Part shown: positions 54,446 through 64,000 of the stretch, piece by piece
Numbering within the stretch: position 1 is the first letter of the stretch
How the letters are laid out: each line of letters begins with the position of its first letter
Assembly: GCF_000413935.1 (NCBI RefSeq)
Contig: NZ_KE340376.1
Span: 252,091-316,090, forward strand
From: Acinetobacter colistiniresistens
GTDB taxonomy: Bacteria; Pseudomonadota; Gammaproteobacteria; Pseudomonadales; Moraxellaceae
DNA: 64,000 nt
Reading direction: 5' to 3'
The notes under the pieces: generated by a model
Databases searched by the model: none
What the model was told of the DNA's origin: nothing
Seen by the model: the letters and a program-made list of their open reading frames with translations, nothing else
Position numbers and translations under genes: made by a program

Positions 54446-56131
54446 ATGAGCGATAACCCGAACTATAGTCCTAAACTCTCCAATGAAGATCTCATCCCTG
54501 CTGAAAAAAATTGGACGTGGTATAACATCTTTTCCTTTTGGATGTCCGATGTACATAGTATGGGCGGCTATGTGGTCGCAGCGAGCTTATTTTCGCTTGG
54601 GCTAGCCAGCTGGCAAGTGTTGCTGGCTTTACTGATTGGTATCGTAATTGTCCAGGTTGCGGCGAACTTGGTTGCAAAACCTAGTCAAATTTCAGGGGTT
54701 CCCTATGCAGTGATCTCTCGCCAAGCCTTCGGGATTTATGGAGCCTATATTCCAGCCTTAATTCGCGGCCTGATTGCGGTTTCATGGTATGGCATTCAAA
54801 CCTGGCTGGCCTCCAATGCCTTGATGATGATTCTTCTTAAGTTCTATCCAGCATTACACCCACTTACACTGACTGAATTTGCGGGTCTAAGCACGATTGG
54901 CTGGATCTGTTTTGGTTTTATCTGGGCGATACAAGCACTGGTTTTCTGGAAAGGGATGGACACCATCAAGGTGTTTATCGACTGGGCGGGCCCAATGGTC
55001 TATGTGGTGATGTTGGCACTGGCATTATGGCTGGTGTGGAAAGCAGGCTGGCATCATATTTCCTTCAACCTCAGTGATAAACACCTCAGCGTCAATCAGC
55101 AAATCATGCAAACCATTGTCGCGATTGCATTGGTGGTGTCTTATTTCTCAGGCCCATTACTCAACTTTGGCGATTTCTCCCGTTATGGCAAAGATATGCA
55201 ACAGGTCAAAAAGGGTAACTTTTGGGGACTACCGTTTAACTTTCTCTTCTTTGCCATCATCGTCGTCATGATTGTTTCAGGTACCTTTAGTGTGTTTGGA
55301 AAAATGGTACATGATCCACTCGAAACGGTTGCAATGATTGATAACGGGTTTGTGGTGGTACTCGGTTTATTAACAGTATTAACCGCCACCATTGGCATTA
55401 ATATTGTGGCGAATTTCGTTTCAGCTGGGTTTGATTTTTCTAATCTTGCCCCACGCTTTCTTAGTTTTCGCAGAGCCGGCATGATTGCCGCGATTGGTTC
55501 GATCTTTATCACCCCATGGAATTTATTTAACTCCCCTGAACTGATTCACTATACGCTTGATACTTTAGCCGCGTTTATCGGTCCACTGTTTGGTATTCTA
55601 CTCGCTGACTTTTACCTGATTAATAAACAACAAGTGCTGGTCGATGACTTATTTAGCGACCAACCCACAGCAGCATATTACTATCAAAAAGGCATCAATC
55701 GAAAAGCCGTCGTGAGCTTAATGGCCGCGGTCAGCATCGGCCTACTCTTGGTGCTTATTCCAAGTTTTCAGTTTTTGGCTCCCTTCAACTGGTTTATTGG
55801 AGTCCTCCTCGGCAGTAGTTTTTACTATCGCCTCTCTCGGGAAAGCGTTGCTTCGAAAACAAGAAATATCCATCATCAGCAAAGCTTGAATATTCCTCAA
55901 AACCATCAATGTATGCAGGATGGTTTTTTAATGCTGAATGATCTGGATCTGTGGAAACTGGAAACCACGGCAGGACTGCTCTGCCCGCCACGCGACAGTC
56001 AATACCATGTTCTGATGAAGAATAAAGTTTTGATAAGCATAGCTCCCAATCAACGGATGAGAACACATTCCTCCCTGATTGGACGGATGTACTTGGGTAT
56101 TCAGACTATTCAAGTCCAGACGAATGCCTAA
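54446..56131 (+). CDS. NCS1-family nucleobase/hydantoin/allantoin permease with long C-terminal tail
   Basis: Twelve-TM symporter. N-terminal LSNEDLIPAEKNWTWYNIFSFWMSDVHSMGGYV is diagnostic of NCS1, with GIVIVQVAANLVAKPSQISGVPYAVISRQAFG (TM2-3) and SWYGIQTWLASNALMMILL. TM12 ends near residue 460. The remaining about 100 residues (from SRESVASKTRN onward) have low hydrophobicity and no NCS1 counterpart that I know; the last 204 bp overlap the phosphopantetheinyl transferase gene antisense. A one-base shift near 55,850 would end the protein at a TGA in the GCTTGA at 55,886 region, so a late frameshift or stop loss is possible. Divergent from the racemase gene. Confidence 0.88.
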   Translation: MSDNPNYSPKLSNEDLIPAEKNWTWYNIFSFWMSDVHSMGGYVVAASLFSLGLASWQVLLALLIGIVIVQVAANLVAKPSQISGVPYAVISRQAFGIYGAYIPALIRGLIAVSWYGIQTWLASNALMMILLKFYPALHPLTLTEFAGLSTIGWICFGFIWAIQALVFWKGMDTIKVFIDWAGPMVYVVMLALALWLVWKAGWHHISFNLSDKHLSVNQQIMQTIVAIALVVSYFSGPLLNFGDFSRYGKDMQQVKKGNFWGLPFNFLFFAIIVVMIVSGTFSVFGKMVHDPLETVAMIDNGFVVVLGLLTVLTATIGINIVANFVSAGFDFSNLAPRFLSFRRAGMIAAIGSIFITPWNLFNSPELIHYTLDTLAAFIGPLFGILLADFYLINKQQVLVDDLFSDQPTAAYYYQKGINRKAVVSLMAAVSIGLLLVLIPSFQFLAPFNWFIGVLLGSSFYYRLSRESVASKTRNIHHQQSLNIPQNHQCMQDGFLMLNDLDLWKLETTAGLLCPPRDSQYHVLMKNKVLISIAPNQRMRTHSSLIGRMYLGIQTIQVQTNA

Positions 56132-56578
56132 GCCTGATGCTTTTAAAACTGCTTCTTTGGTGGTCCAGACTCTGAACCAGTATTCAGTATCCTGATCCTG
56201 CTGTTGCCAGATTCGATATTCCTCGGCATGAAACGCATGTTGAGCCAAGGCATCAAAACGCACTTTACGATCCAGTTCTTCGACATCAATCCCAATATCT
56301 TTGACCCGTTCACTCATCGCCAAGGCATAATATTGCTGACTATGGGTATGATTAAAATGTAAGGTATGTGAGCTTAAAAAGGGTTTACCGTGTTCATGTT
56401 TGGAAAAACTTAAATCGTCCACCGAGCAAAGCAGTTGATTTGCCAGCAACGTATTTCTATAGGTTCTAATCTGTTCTTTTTTATAGTGATTAAACGATCT
56501 TAAATCAGCAAAGTCAGCTTTATTTTTTTGCAGAAGTTGTGCCAATGCCTGAACATGGATTTCGATTTGACCTGCCAT
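55928..56578 (-). CDS. 4'-phosphopantetheinyl transferase, Sfp/AcpT superfamily
   Basis: Transfers phosphopantetheine from CoA to carrier proteins. GIDVEELDR at 96-104 has the metal-binding aspartate and glutamate, and WTTKEAVLKASGLGI at 138-152 the second metal ligand and the KExxLK motif. The 216-residue size is in the range of the Sfp type rather than the short AcpS. No polyketide or non-ribosomal peptide genes are in the window, so the target could be a siderophore or fatty-acid-type carrier encoded elsewhere. The 3' 204 bp overlap the permease gene antisense. Confidence 0.88.
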   Translation of the reverse strand: MAGQIEIHVQALAQLLQKNKADFADLRSFNHYKKEQIRTYRNTLLANQLLCSVDDLSFSKHEHGKPFLSSHTLHFNHTHSQQYYALAMSERVKDIGIDVEELDRKVRFDALAQHAFHAEEYRIWQQQDQDTEYWFRVWTTKEAVLKASGLGIRLDLNSLNTQVHPSNQGGMCSHPLIGSYAYQNFILHQNMVLTVAWRAEQSCRGFQFPQIQIIQH

Positions 56579-56601
56579 CTGATCACTCCCGTTATTGATA
56601 C

Positions 56602-56632
56602 AAAAAAGCCCAAAGCAAACTTTGGGCTTTTC
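56602..56632 (-). terminator. Terminator of der
   Basis: AAAAGCCCAAAG-TTTG-CTTTGGGCTTTT on the minus strand, followed by T-rich sequence; it lies just beyond the der stop codon. Confidence 0.85.
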
Positions 56633-56647
56633 GGCATCCAGAATAGC

Positions 56648-58057
56648 TTAACGCTTAAATTTCTTTTCTGCTTTTTTGAATTTCTGAACATAACGACGTT
56701 TACGTGCCGCTACACGCTCATCCACTTGCGATTTGCGCCCTTCAAATGGATTCTCTGACGTTTTAAAATCGATACGGACTGGCGTTCCTTCAAGTTTATA
56801 CACTCGACGGAATACGTTTTCCAAGTAACGACGATAGTCAGCAGGTGTCTTATCAACCTTGTTCCCGTGGATCACGATAGTCGGTGGATTTTGTCCACCC
56901 ATATGCGCATAACGCATTTTAATACGACGACCGCTGATCATTGGCGGCTGATGCGCTTCAGTTGCATCACTTAAAATCTGGGTCAGTTTCGCAGGAGAAA
57001 CTTTTAAATTTGCTGATTCATAAGCACGATGGATCGATGGATAGAGTTCACCCACCCCAGTCCCATGCAATGCAGAAATTAAATGAATTTTCGCCCATGG
57101 AATGAAGTCAAAACGGCGTTCAACATCGAGCTTACACTGCTTACGATCATACTCGGTCATGTTGTCCCATTTGTTGATCGCAATCACCATGGCACGACCA
57201 GCTTCAAGTGCATAACCAATCAAATGTAAGTCTTGTTCAACAATACCTTCACGTGCATCCACCACCACGACCACCACATGGGCATCTTTCATGGCTTGCA
57301 ATGTTTTCACGATTGAGAACTTCTCAATCATTTCATCGACTTTACCTTTACGACGCACGCCCGCAGTATCAATTAAAGTATATTGACGACCATCACGCTC
57401 ATAAGGAATATAAATCGAGTCACGCGTTGTTCCCGGCTGGTCAAATGCAACCACACGTTCTTCGCCCAACAAACGGTTAACCAAAGTCGATTTACCCACG
57501 TTTGGACGACCAATAATCGCTAAACGTAAACCGGTATTTTTATTGTGTTCATCTGGATTTTCATCTTCTGGGACTTCAGCCAACACTTCTTCCAGCATTT
57601 GCTGTACACCACGACCATGACTGGCCGCAACCTGCATTGGTTCACCCATACCGAGCTTATAAAACTCAACCAAAGCCGCTTCAGCATGAACACCATCGAC
57701 CTTATTGGCAACCAAGTGAACTTTTTTGCCTAGGGTACGAAGCTCACGTGCGATTTGCTCATCTGATGCCAACAGGCCAGCACGCGCATCGACGACAAAC
57801 ACAATAATGTCTGCTTCATGGATCGCGGTCTTCGACTGCTCGGCCATGTATGAATCAATACCGCCCTCATTCTCACCGATACCACCCGTATCTACGACAA
57901 TGAACGATTTATTTTGATAAACCGCATCACCATATTTGCGGTCACGAGTTAAACCAGCGAAGTCAGCAACCAAAGCATCACGACTTTTGGTGATTTGGTT
58001 AAATAGCGTTGATTTTCCGACGTTTGGACGACCAATGAGCGCAATAACGGGTTTCAT
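56648..58057 (-). CDS. der: GTPase Der (EngA)
   Basis: Ribosome-assembly GTPase with two GTP-binding domains in tandem. Domain 1 begins [18 protein letters not shown], with DTGGIG and NKVD. Domain 2 has [31 protein letters not shown] and NKWD. A C-terminal KH-like domain ends in a basic tail ([20 protein letters not shown]). 469 residues. It is the last gene of the minus-strand run pilF to der and follows bamB over a 176-bp gap. Confidence 0.96.
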   Translation of the reverse strand: MKPVIALIGRPNVGKSTLFNQITKSRDALVADFAGLTRDRKYGDAVYQNKSFIVVDTGGIGENEGGIDSYMAEQSKTAIHEADIIVFVVDARAGLLASDEQIARELRTLGKKVHLVANKVDGVHAEAALVEFYKLGMGEPMQVAASHGRGVQQMLEEVLAEVPEDENPDEHNKNTGLRLAIIGRPNVGKSTLVNRLLGEERVVAFDQPGTTRDSIYIPYERDGRQYTLIDTAGVRRKGKVDEMIEKFSIVKTLQAMKDAHVVVVVVDAREGIVEQDLHLIGYALEAGRAMVIAINKWDNMTEYDRKQCKLDVERRFDFIPWAKIHLISALHGTGVGELYPSIHRAYESANLKVSPAKLTQILSDATEAHQPPMISGRRIKMRYAHMGGQNPPTIVIHGNKVDKTPADYRRYLENVFRRVYKLEGTPVRIDFKTSENPFEGRKSQVDERVAARKRRYVQKFKKAEKKFKR

Positions 58058-58142
58058 AAATTAACCTTAATTCAGACGAGCCATCGTTGATGACATCGTA
58101 TCAGAAACAGTATGGAAGATTTTGGTGATCAAGTAATCACAA

Positions 58143-58179
58143 TAAAAATTCGGGGTTTTGTTTAAACAAATACCCCGAT
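58143..58179 (-). terminator. Terminator of bamB
   Basis: TCGGGGT and ACCCCGA (one extra base) enclose the palindrome TTTGTTTAAACAAA; on the minus strand it runs into TTTTT. Confidence 0.7.
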
Positions 58180-58233
58180 CATTCTTTTATTAGCAATAGC
58201 TAATTGTGCATTTTACCACAAGCTAGGACAAAA

Positions 58234-59376
58234 TTAACGATTCTGCCAAATGCTTAATGCACCTTTTCGTGTTGCAACATAAAGTTGATTGTCAATCACG
58301 CGCAGTGATCGAACTTCACCGCTGGTTTTAGCGCGGCCAATCAACTTACCTGAAGCAGGATTAATCAGATGCAATACACCATCCAAATCACCCACCACAA
58401 GATTTTGCCCTAGCATCACAGGATTACTCAGCTTGCGATTCAGCAATTCTTCATTTTGCCAAACCAGCTCACCTGTCGCCAAGCTATAGGCATTCAGCTT
58501 GCCATCCGTCGTCGCAACAAAAACTTTGTCGTCCGCAACTTCAGCACTGTTGGTACTGCTGGCATCTTCACTCCACACCACACGTTGTGTTGCGAGATCA
58601 GTTACTGTGACTTGACCTTGGAAGCTAGTGGTCACTAAATATTGTCCTGCAACAACAGGATCACCCACGACATCAACTAAACGCTGAATGTCTGAACGGC
58701 CTTCGCTGATTGCCACACGGCGCTGGAAACGTGGTACACCACTGATAATATCCAAGGCATAAATATAGGCATTTGCAGAGCCAATCAATACAGTCCGCTC
58801 ATCTAAACGAACGGGTGCAGGTTGACCACGTAAACTAAATTGAACATTTGGCAGCTTATAGGCCCAGACCTGTTGTCCAGTCACCGCATCATGTGCAAAT
58901 ACAGTCCCGTCATTGGCAATGGTAATCACACGACCTGACTGGATCAAAGATGGAGACAAAATGGCACCAGACAATTTCGCTGTCCACTTTTGCTCGCCTG
59001 TCGCTTGATCTAAAGCAAATAACTGGCCTTTACGATTGCCACTGACCACAATCCCTTCACCCGCTTCGACACCCGCAGTGAGTTCTTGTTTGGTGATTTT
59101 ACTTTTCCAAAGACGCTCTTTACCTTTGTAAGCAGAAATCTGACCATCCGGATCAATCGCAAAAATCACACCATTGTCAGTATCCAGCTGCAAGCGCAAA
59201 GATTCTGCAGCATTGGTCGACGAAACACTTTGTGAGAACACAAGGTTTAAACTTTGTTCTTGTACGATTTTTGGCAATGGATTCGGTTTTGCTTCTTTTA
59301 CTTTATTGCTTGAACAACCAACGAGTAAAGCTGAAGCAATGGCAATTGCCAACGGTAGTTTTAGTTTATTCTGCAT
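58234..59376 (-). CDS. bamB: Outer membrane assembly lipoprotein BamB
   Basis: Lipoprotein subunit of the BAM machinery that folds outer-membrane barrels. Lipobox LLVGC gives C21, followed by an eight-bladed PQQ-like propeller with repeated WS/W-K-x-x-L..GD-type blades, for example VSGNRKGQLFALDQATGEQKW (blade sequence), ITIANDGTVFAHDAVTGQQVW and VATTDGKLNAYSLATGELVW. 380 residues. Its ATG shares one base with the yfgM stop (TAATG), so the two are translationally coupled. Confidence 0.95.
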   Translation of the reverse strand: MQNKLKLPLAIAIASALLVGCSSNKVKEAKPNPLPKIVQEQSLNLVFSQSVSSTNAAESLRLQLDTDNGVIFAIDPDGQISAYKGKERLWKSKITKQELTAGVEAGEGIVVSGNRKGQLFALDQATGEQKWTAKLSGAILSPSLIQSGRVITIANDGTVFAHDAVTGQQVWAYKLPNVQFSLRGQPAPVRLDERTVLIGSANAYIYALDIISGVPRFQRRVAISEGRSDIQRLVDVVGDPVVAGQYLVTTSFQGQVTVTDLATQRVVWSEDASSTNSAEVADDKVFVATTDGKLNAYSLATGELVWQNEELLNRKLSNPVMLGQNLVVGDLDGVLHLINPASGKLIGRAKTSGEVRSLRVIDNQLYVATRKGALSIWQNR

Positions 59377-60074
59377 TAAGACTCATCCACTTTGGTATCT
59401 AAGATCGGGCGCTCAAACTCAGGATCATCTACTAAAACGCCAACACTTTCGAGTTTAATTTGTAAAAGCTGACGTTCCTGTTTACGCTCGAGCAAGTTAT
59501 CCCATGCACTTTGATACGCTTTGCGTGCAGATTCATTGTCTTTTTTGGCAACAAAAATATCACCGCGAAGTTCATCCGCAGACGCCTTGAATGCAGGATC
59601 GGTCACGCTAGATAGAGTTTTTAATGCTTCATCATATTTGCTTTGTGCCAATTGTGAATCTGCTAAACGTAATTTAACAATTTGCAGCAAACCCGCATCT
59701 TTGACTTTTGAAGCTTCAACTTTCTTCAATGCTTTTTCAGCTGCAGCATAGTCTTGCTTATCATAAGCAAGCTTCGCCATGATAAATTGTGTTTGAATCG
59801 CTTGAGCAGAGTCTGCATCATCTTTGACAATTTTATCTGCTGTTTCTGACAAAGTCGCAAAGGCATTCGGCTGACCCGATGCCGCTTTCGCTTCATCCAT
59901 CAACTTTTGCACCTTGGCAGTCTGGTTCTGGGCTTCGGCAAGGTTTTTCTTTTGCCAGTATTCCCATCCGAAAAAGGCAATCAGGGCAATGAGAATTCCG
60001 CTGATGATTGCAGAACCATATTTTTTGGCAAACGACTTGAACTGGTCGAGTTGTTCTTCATCACTTAAACTCAT
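59376..60074 (-). CDS. yfgM: YfgM-family membrane-anchored TPR protein
   Basis: Inner-membrane protein with a single N-terminal TM helix (about 20-38) and a periplasmic TPR-like body, known as a SecYEG and periplasmic chaperone partner. Tandem helical repeats rich in A, K, D and Q run from residue 60 to 205 (ALKKVEASKVKDAGLLQIVKLRLADSQLAQ, then similar). The C-terminal LLQIKLESVGV fits the family. 232 residues. It lies 29 bp after hisS and overlaps bamB by one base, the usual gene order. Confidence 0.92.
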   Translation of the reverse strand: MSLSDEEQLDQFKSFAKKYGSAIISGILIALIAFFGWEYWQKKNLAEAQNQTAKVQKLMDEAKAASGQPNAFATLSETADKIVKDDADSAQAIQTQFIMAKLAYDKQDYAAAEKALKKVEASKVKDAGLLQIVKLRLADSQLAQSKYDEALKTLSSVTDPAFKASADELRGDIFVAKKDNESARKAYQSAWDNLLERKQERQLLQIKLESVGVLVDDPEFERPILDTKVDES

Positions 60075-60103
60075 GTGATTGTCCTTTTCCTAAATTGTGC
60101 AAT

Positions 60104-61396
60104 TTATTGTTTAAATTTTTCGATAAAAAATGGCGTCAGTTCAGCAATCCCAACTTGAGACTGTTCAGCCGTTGCCAATTCCTTCACCAAGAGTTGCTGA
60201 GACTCCCACTCACGCTCACCCAAGATCACCGCAAAGATTGCGCCAGATTGATCGGCCTTTTTCATTTGGCTTTTCATGCTGCCTTGTGAACCTGTTTTCA
60301 GGCGAATTGGACTGTTTGCTGCTTCTAACTGATCACGCATCTGCTCTGCCAACACCAAAGCTTTGGCTTGATAAGCTGGCTCAGCCAATAAGAACACTTC
60401 ACAATCACGTACGTCTTTGGCTTGTGCAACTTGTTCAACCAACAACAGTAAACGTTCCATTCCCATGGCAAAACCAACCGCTGGAACAGACTGATCGGCT
60501 TTACCTTTAAGCTGTCCAACCAAGCCATCATAGCGACCACCCGCACAAACCGTTCCTTGGGAACCCAGCATGGTGGTGGTCCATTCGAATACGGTCTTGT
60601 TGTAGTAGTCCAAGCCACGCACTAACTTTTGGTTAATCACAAACTCAACACCTGCATCAGTGAGGTATTGCTGTAATTGCTGGAAGTGGTTGATTGAATC
60701 TTCTTTAAGAAAATCATGCAACTTCGGTGCATTTACCAAAATCTTTTGCGTTGATTCAATTTTCGAATCCAGAATACGCAAAGGATTCGTGGTTAAACGG
60801 CGTTGTGAATCTTCATCCAAGGCATCTTTGTGTTGGTTTAAGAACGCAACCAAGGCAGCACGATATTCTGCACGCTCATCTGTTTCACCCAGGGTATTGA
60901 GCTCTAAGCGAACATTCGCTGCCACCCCCATACGTTTCCATAAACGCGCAGTCATTAAAATGAGTTCAGCATCAATATCAGGCGTTGCCACACCAAAAGT
61001 TTCAACACCAAATTGATGGAACTGACGATAGCGGCCTTTTTGTGGCTTTTCATAGCGGAACATGGATCCGAGATACCAGACACGCGGTGTCGCACCACGC
61101 AACAGGTTATGCTCTAACATGGCACGTACACAACCCGCCGTCCCCTCAGGACGTAAGGTTAATGATTCAGGGGGCGTACCTTTGTCGAAAAAGGTATACA
61201 TTTCTTTTTCAACGATATCGGTCGCATCACCAATTGCACGTTTAAATAAACCAGTTTGCTCAACAATGGGCAAACGGATCTGTTGATAACCATACGCATC
61301 CATTAATGATGCAAGTTGTTGTTCCAGACTTCTCCAAGCCGCAGTTTGCGTTGGAAGGATGTCATTAAAACCTTTGATAGCGACGATTGAACTCAT
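60104..61396 (-). CDS. hisS: Histidyl-tRNA synthetase
   Basis: Class II synthetase charging tRNA-His. Motif 2 ([28 protein letters not shown]) is intact, the HisA-type motif [15 protein letters not shown] is present, and motif 3 shows [11 protein letters not shown]. The C-terminal anticodon-binding domain lies near residues 330-420. 430 residues. Its ATG overlaps the ispG stop by 4 bp (ATGA), a coupled operon arrangement. Confidence 0.96.
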   Translation of the reverse strand: MSSIVAIKGFNDILPTQTAAWRSLEQQLASLMDAYGYQQIRLPIVEQTGLFKRAIGDATDIVEKEMYTFFDKGTPPESLTLRPEGTAGCVRAMLEHNLLRGATPRVWYLGSMFRYEKPQKGRYRQFHQFGVETFGVATPDIDAELILMTARLWKRMGVAANVRLELNTLGETDERAEYRAALVAFLNQHKDALDEDSQRRLTTNPLRILDSKIESTQKILVNAPKLHDFLKEDSINHFQQLQQYLTDAGVEFVINQKLVRGLDYYNKTVFEWTTTMLGSQGTVCAGGRYDGLVGQLKGKADQSVPAVGFAMGMERLLLLVEQVAQAKDVRDCEVFLLAEPAYQAKALVLAEQMRDQLEAANSPIRLKTGSQGSMKSQMKKADQSGAIFAVILGEREWESQQLLVKELATAEQSQVGIAELTPFFIEKFKQ

Positions 61397-62508
61397 GATG
61401 AACTACGAATAATTTCTTTAGATTTTGCTTCTTCAAGCTCTTGAACACGTTGACGAACCATTGTTTCAATTTCATCAACCAACTGATTTGTGTCAATTAA
61501 ATGACTCTTTTCACCATTACGATAGACCAGTGAACGCGGTGATGCACCGACAATCCCGATATCTGCCTCTTTGGCTTCACCTGGGCCATTCACCTTACAC
61601 CCGATCACCGACAAGTCCATCGGCGTACGGATATCCTCTAAACGCTCTTCCAATGCCTGCATCACTTGAATCACATTGAATTCTTGACGTGAGCAACTTG
61701 GACAAGCAATAAAGTTAATCCCGTTTGAGCGTAAACCCAATGATTTTAAAATATCAAAGCCGATTTTAATTTCATCTTCTGGCTCTGCCGCAAGCGAAAT
61801 ACGCATGGTATCGCCAATGCCTTCCATCAACAATCCACCCAGTGCAATCGCTGATTTGACTGTACCCGTACGGTAAATCCCAGCTTCAGTCACACCCAAA
61901 TGCAATGGATTATCAATCTGTTGCGACAATAAGCGATAGGCATCCATGGTTAAAAACACATTCGATGCTTTTACGCTGACTTTAAACTCGTGAAAATCCA
62001 AACGATCCAGAATATCGATGTGACGCATTGCAGACTCAAGTAAAGCCTGCCCTGTCGGTTCACCATATTTGACCTGTAAGTCTTTTTCTAAAGAACCCGC
62101 ATTGACCCCAATACGAATCGAAATGCCGTGATGTTTTGCTGCTGCAACCACTTCACGTACTTTTTGATCCGAGCCAATATTGCCTGGGTTAATCCGCAGA
62201 CAGTCTGCGCCATAATCCGCAACAGCCAAAGCAATACGATGATCAAAGTGAATATCCGCCACCAATGGCACAGAAACGCGTTTGCGAATTTCACCAAACG
62301 CTTCTGCTGCTTCCATCGACGGTACCGAAACACGCATGATATCTGCGCCAGCATCTGCACAGCGCTGAATTTGCGCCACAGTTGCCTCAACATCGCAAGT
62401 TTCAGTATTGGTCATACTTTGAACACTGATCGGGGCATCACCACCGACATACACCGAACCAACACGGATTTTACGTGTTGGGCGACGTTTAATTGGGTTC
62501 ACAATCAT
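61393..62508 (-). CDS. ispG: 4-hydroxy-3-methylbut-2-enyl diphosphate synthase
   Basis: Iron-sulfur enzyme of the MEP isoprenoid pathway, converting MEcPP to HMBPP. N-terminal [21 protein letters not shown], then [26 protein letters not shown], and the Fe-S cysteines in [10 protein letters not shown] and [18 protein letters not shown]. 371 residues. It follows rodZ by 22 bp and overlaps hisS by 4 bp. Confidence 0.96.
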   Translation of the reverse strand: MIVNPIKRRPTRKIRVGSVYVGGDAPISVQSMTNTETCDVEATVAQIQRCADAGADIMRVSVPSMEAAEAFGEIRKRVSVPLVADIHFDHRIALAVADYGADCLRINPGNIGSDQKVREVVAAAKHHGISIRIGVNAGSLEKDLQVKYGEPTGQALLESAMRHIDILDRLDFHEFKVSVKASNVFLTMDAYRLLSQQIDNPLHLGVTEAGIYRTGTVKSAIALGGLLMEGIGDTMRISLAAEPEDEIKIGFDILKSLGLRSNGINFIACPSCSRQEFNVIQVMQALEERLEDIRTPMDLSVIGCKVNGPGEAKEADIGIVGASPRSLVYRNGEKSHLIDTNQLVDEIETMVRQRVQELEEAKSKEIIRSSS

Positions 62509-62530
62509 CGTATAGCTCTACTCTCTGGCA

Positions 62531-63325
62531 TTAACGAGACAAACGGAATTCTGCTTTTCCATTGACCGTATATGGAGACAAGGAAATTTTCTCTTGATTT
62601 AAAGTCAATGCTACGGCGGTCGCATCATCTAAACGAATTTGAAATGGTGATTCACCACTTAAAGTCAATGTTGATGCTTGACGGCCTGTTGCCAATACTT
62701 TACCTGTTGCATCTACGATATGCACAGAGGTTGGTCGATTAAAGTCCAGAACCAATTGGTCACCAGATGTTGCTGCGGTGCTATTTCCCATTGGCAAAAT
62801 CTGGACATCCGAATTTTTGATCTTGGGCACATCTTCATCATCTTTATGACTTGATGTCCAGTTCTGAACCGCCATTACGGCTAACCACGCCAACACCGCA
62901 ACAGCCACCACGATTGCAATACGTTTTAACCAGATACGATTACGCACACTTTTCGAACCTGATAATTTCCCCATGATTTTAATCGGAGAGTTATTCAGGG
63001 CATGGCTGGCTTTAAGTCCAGTATCATTCACATAAATTTCATCAAAACGTTGAATGATCGCACTGGCATCTGCATTTAAATGCTTTGCATACGCACGGTA
63101 ATAACCTTTAATGAACGTCGCTTCCGGCAAGGATTTATAATCATCTTGCTCTAATGCTGTCAAGGTTTTGACAGGCATATTCAATACGTTTGCAATCTCT
63201 TCAATTTCTTTCTTTTGTGCAATACGAATTTGACGCAAATACTCACCAGGTCGTTGAATATTTCCTAACGTTGACGCTGGCGAGGTTGAGCCAGTTGGCT
63301 GATGTGAATTTGGATTTATTTCCAT
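62531..63325 (-). CDS. rodZ: RodZ-like cell-shape protein (HTH, TM, DUF4115)
   Basis: Bitopic protein linking MreB to the envelope. An N-terminal HTH_25 domain (about 28-95, GEYLRQIRIAQKKEIEEIANVLNMP and GYYRAYAKHL), a basic linker, one TM helix (about 135-155) and a periplasmic DUF4115-type beta domain ending the protein. 264 residues, shorter than E. coli RodZ. It overlaps the pilF end by 10 bp. Confidence 0.92.
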   Translation of the reverse strand: MEINPNSHQPTGSTSPASTLGNIQRPGEYLRQIRIAQKKEIEEIANVLNMPVKTLTALEQDDYKSLPEATFIKGYYRAYAKHLNADASAIIQRFDEIYVNDTGLKASHALNNSPIKIMGKLSGSKSVRNRIWLKRIAIVVAVAVLAWLAVMAVQNWTSSHKDDEDVPKIKNSDVQILPMGNSTAATSGDQLVLDFNRPTSVHIVDATGKVLATGRQASTLTLSGESPFQIRLDDATAVALTLNQEKISLSPYTVNGKAEFRLSR

Positions 63326-64000
63326 ACGGCCTCAGTACTGTACTGTAATTGCAAATAACGTTGATATTCTGGACTATCAGGAAATAGTGCACGTAGTTGA
63401 TTAACCAGTACCTGCATTCCTAATTGATCCGCATTCGCTCGAGCAATGCGTAGACCAATCCAAAGCGCACGAGCCCCTTGGTTGTTCTGCCCTACATTAC
63501 GAACATATTGTTCGTATAGTTGTGACGCATCTCTATTATTTTGTTGCAAATAGAAAATTTCCGCCAACTCTAACATTGAAATGGTTGCGTTTCGATTCGC
63601 TTGTAGCGCTTGTTTGAATGATTTTTCAGCATTCGCAACATCGCCCAATTTTAAATAGATTCGTCCCAGGTTTTCCAACGACTGAAATCGTTGATCATAG
63701 CCTAGCGTTGCACCCGCACGGGTAAATTGCTCAATCGCCTCATTATAGCGTTGCTGCTGATACAAATATGTACCGTAATTATTACGCGCTTGAGCATTAT
63801 CAGGTTCCGAGGAAATTGCACGCTTAAAATAAGCCTCTGCTTTTTCCATATTGCTTGCACTGCCTTCTTGTTGCAGCAAGATGCCCATCATCATATTGGC
63901 ATTGGCATCACGAGAGTCCGCTTTTAACGCTTGATCAAGCGAACGTTTGGCAGCGTCTAGATCACGGCTACGAATATATTCTGCGGCCAGTTGTGTTCGA
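63316..64000 (-). CDS. pilF: Type IV pilus biogenesis protein PilF/PilW, 3' part (runs off right edge)
   Basis: Outer-membrane TPR lipoprotein that supports assembly of the PilQ secretin. The visible C-terminal 227 or so residues consist of tandem TPRs: ARTQLAAEYIRSRDLDAAKRSL at the edge, NYGTYLYQQQRYNEAIEQF, YLKLGDVANAEKSFKQALQAN and LFPDSPEYQRYLQLQYSTEAVWK. The reading frame stays open to base 64000, so the signal peptide and first repeats lie outside. Its position before rodZ-ispG-hisS is the standard order. Confidence 0.92.
   Translation of the reverse strand, partial: RTQLAAEYIRSRDLDAAKRSLDQALKADSRDANANMMMGILLQQEGSASNMEKAEAYFKRAISSEPDNAQARNNYGTYLYQQQRYNEAIEQFTRAGATLGYDQRFQSLENLGRIYLKLGDVANAEKSFKQALQANRNATISMLELAEIFYLQQNNRDASQLYEQYVRNVGQNNQGARALWIGLRIARANADQLGMQVLVNQLRALFPDSPEYQRYLQLQYSTEAVWK

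Overview
The window is a chromosomal segment of an Acinetobacter species. The evidence is a moderately AT-rich sequence, BaeR/BaeS proteins of the Acinetobacter type, and a lipooligosaccharide outer-core locus lying between aspS and ilvE, which is where this genus carries it. It also has the order pilF-rodZ-ispG-hisS-yfgM-bamB-der. I cannot name the species from sequence alone. No phage, insertion sequence, CRISPR array or rRNA operon was seen. There is one tRNA (Leu, CAA).

Layout. 1-4.1 kb: the 5' part of trpF, then a cobalamin riboswitch driving a BtuB-type receptor, followed by a PduO-type cobalamin adenosyltransferase and a glycerophosphodiesterase. 4.1-8.2 kb: a META/HslJ lipoprotein, an acyl-CoA desaturase, SelO and an L,D-transpeptidase. 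8.2-8.9 kb: a 630-bp non-coding stretch with DnaA-box-like inverted repeats and duplicated segments. 8.9-11.8 kb: the BaeSR two-component system and a divergent small lipoprotein. 12-15.8 kb: two tandem acyl-CoA dehydrogenases. 15.9-20.5 kb: PsiE, two RcnB-like periplasmic proteins with a possible 30-codon ORF between them, two hypothetical genes and a phospholipase-D-family enzyme. 20.5-22.7 kb: a ZnuD-type zinc receptor with a Zur-like operator. 22.7-25.8 kb: a DUF4184 membrane protein, aspS and a small membrane protein.

25.8-37.4 kb is the outer-core locus. It holds an LpxL/HtrB-like acyltransferase, several glycosyltransferases (GT32-like, three GT25, one GT2), a Caps_synth-like transferase, a Stealth phosphotransferase and a TupA-like ATP-grasp protein. 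It also holds Ugd and a UDP-glucuronate 4-epimerase, and ends with a DxD glycosyltransferase beside ilvE. Together these predict a core with uronic acid residues and possibly a phosphodiester-linked sugar. Genes point both ways and are very AT-rich in places, which suggests modular exchange.

37.5-44.7 kb: ilvE, glnE, an orphan soluble histidine kinase, and an AT-rich pair of unknown membrane proteins at the 3' end of tRNA-Leu(CAA). 44.9-53.4 kb: queA, two paralogous DUF3137-like membrane proteins plus LemA, then tgt-yajC-secD-secF. 53.5-56.6 kb: a hydantoin/allantoin-type racemase divergent from an NCS1 nucleobase/hydantoin permease with paired GntR-like operator candidates, then a phosphopantetheinyl transferase whose end overlaps the permease antisense. 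56.6-64 kb: der, bamB, yfgM, hisS, ispG, rodZ and the 3' part of pilF, all on the minus strand and tightly packed.
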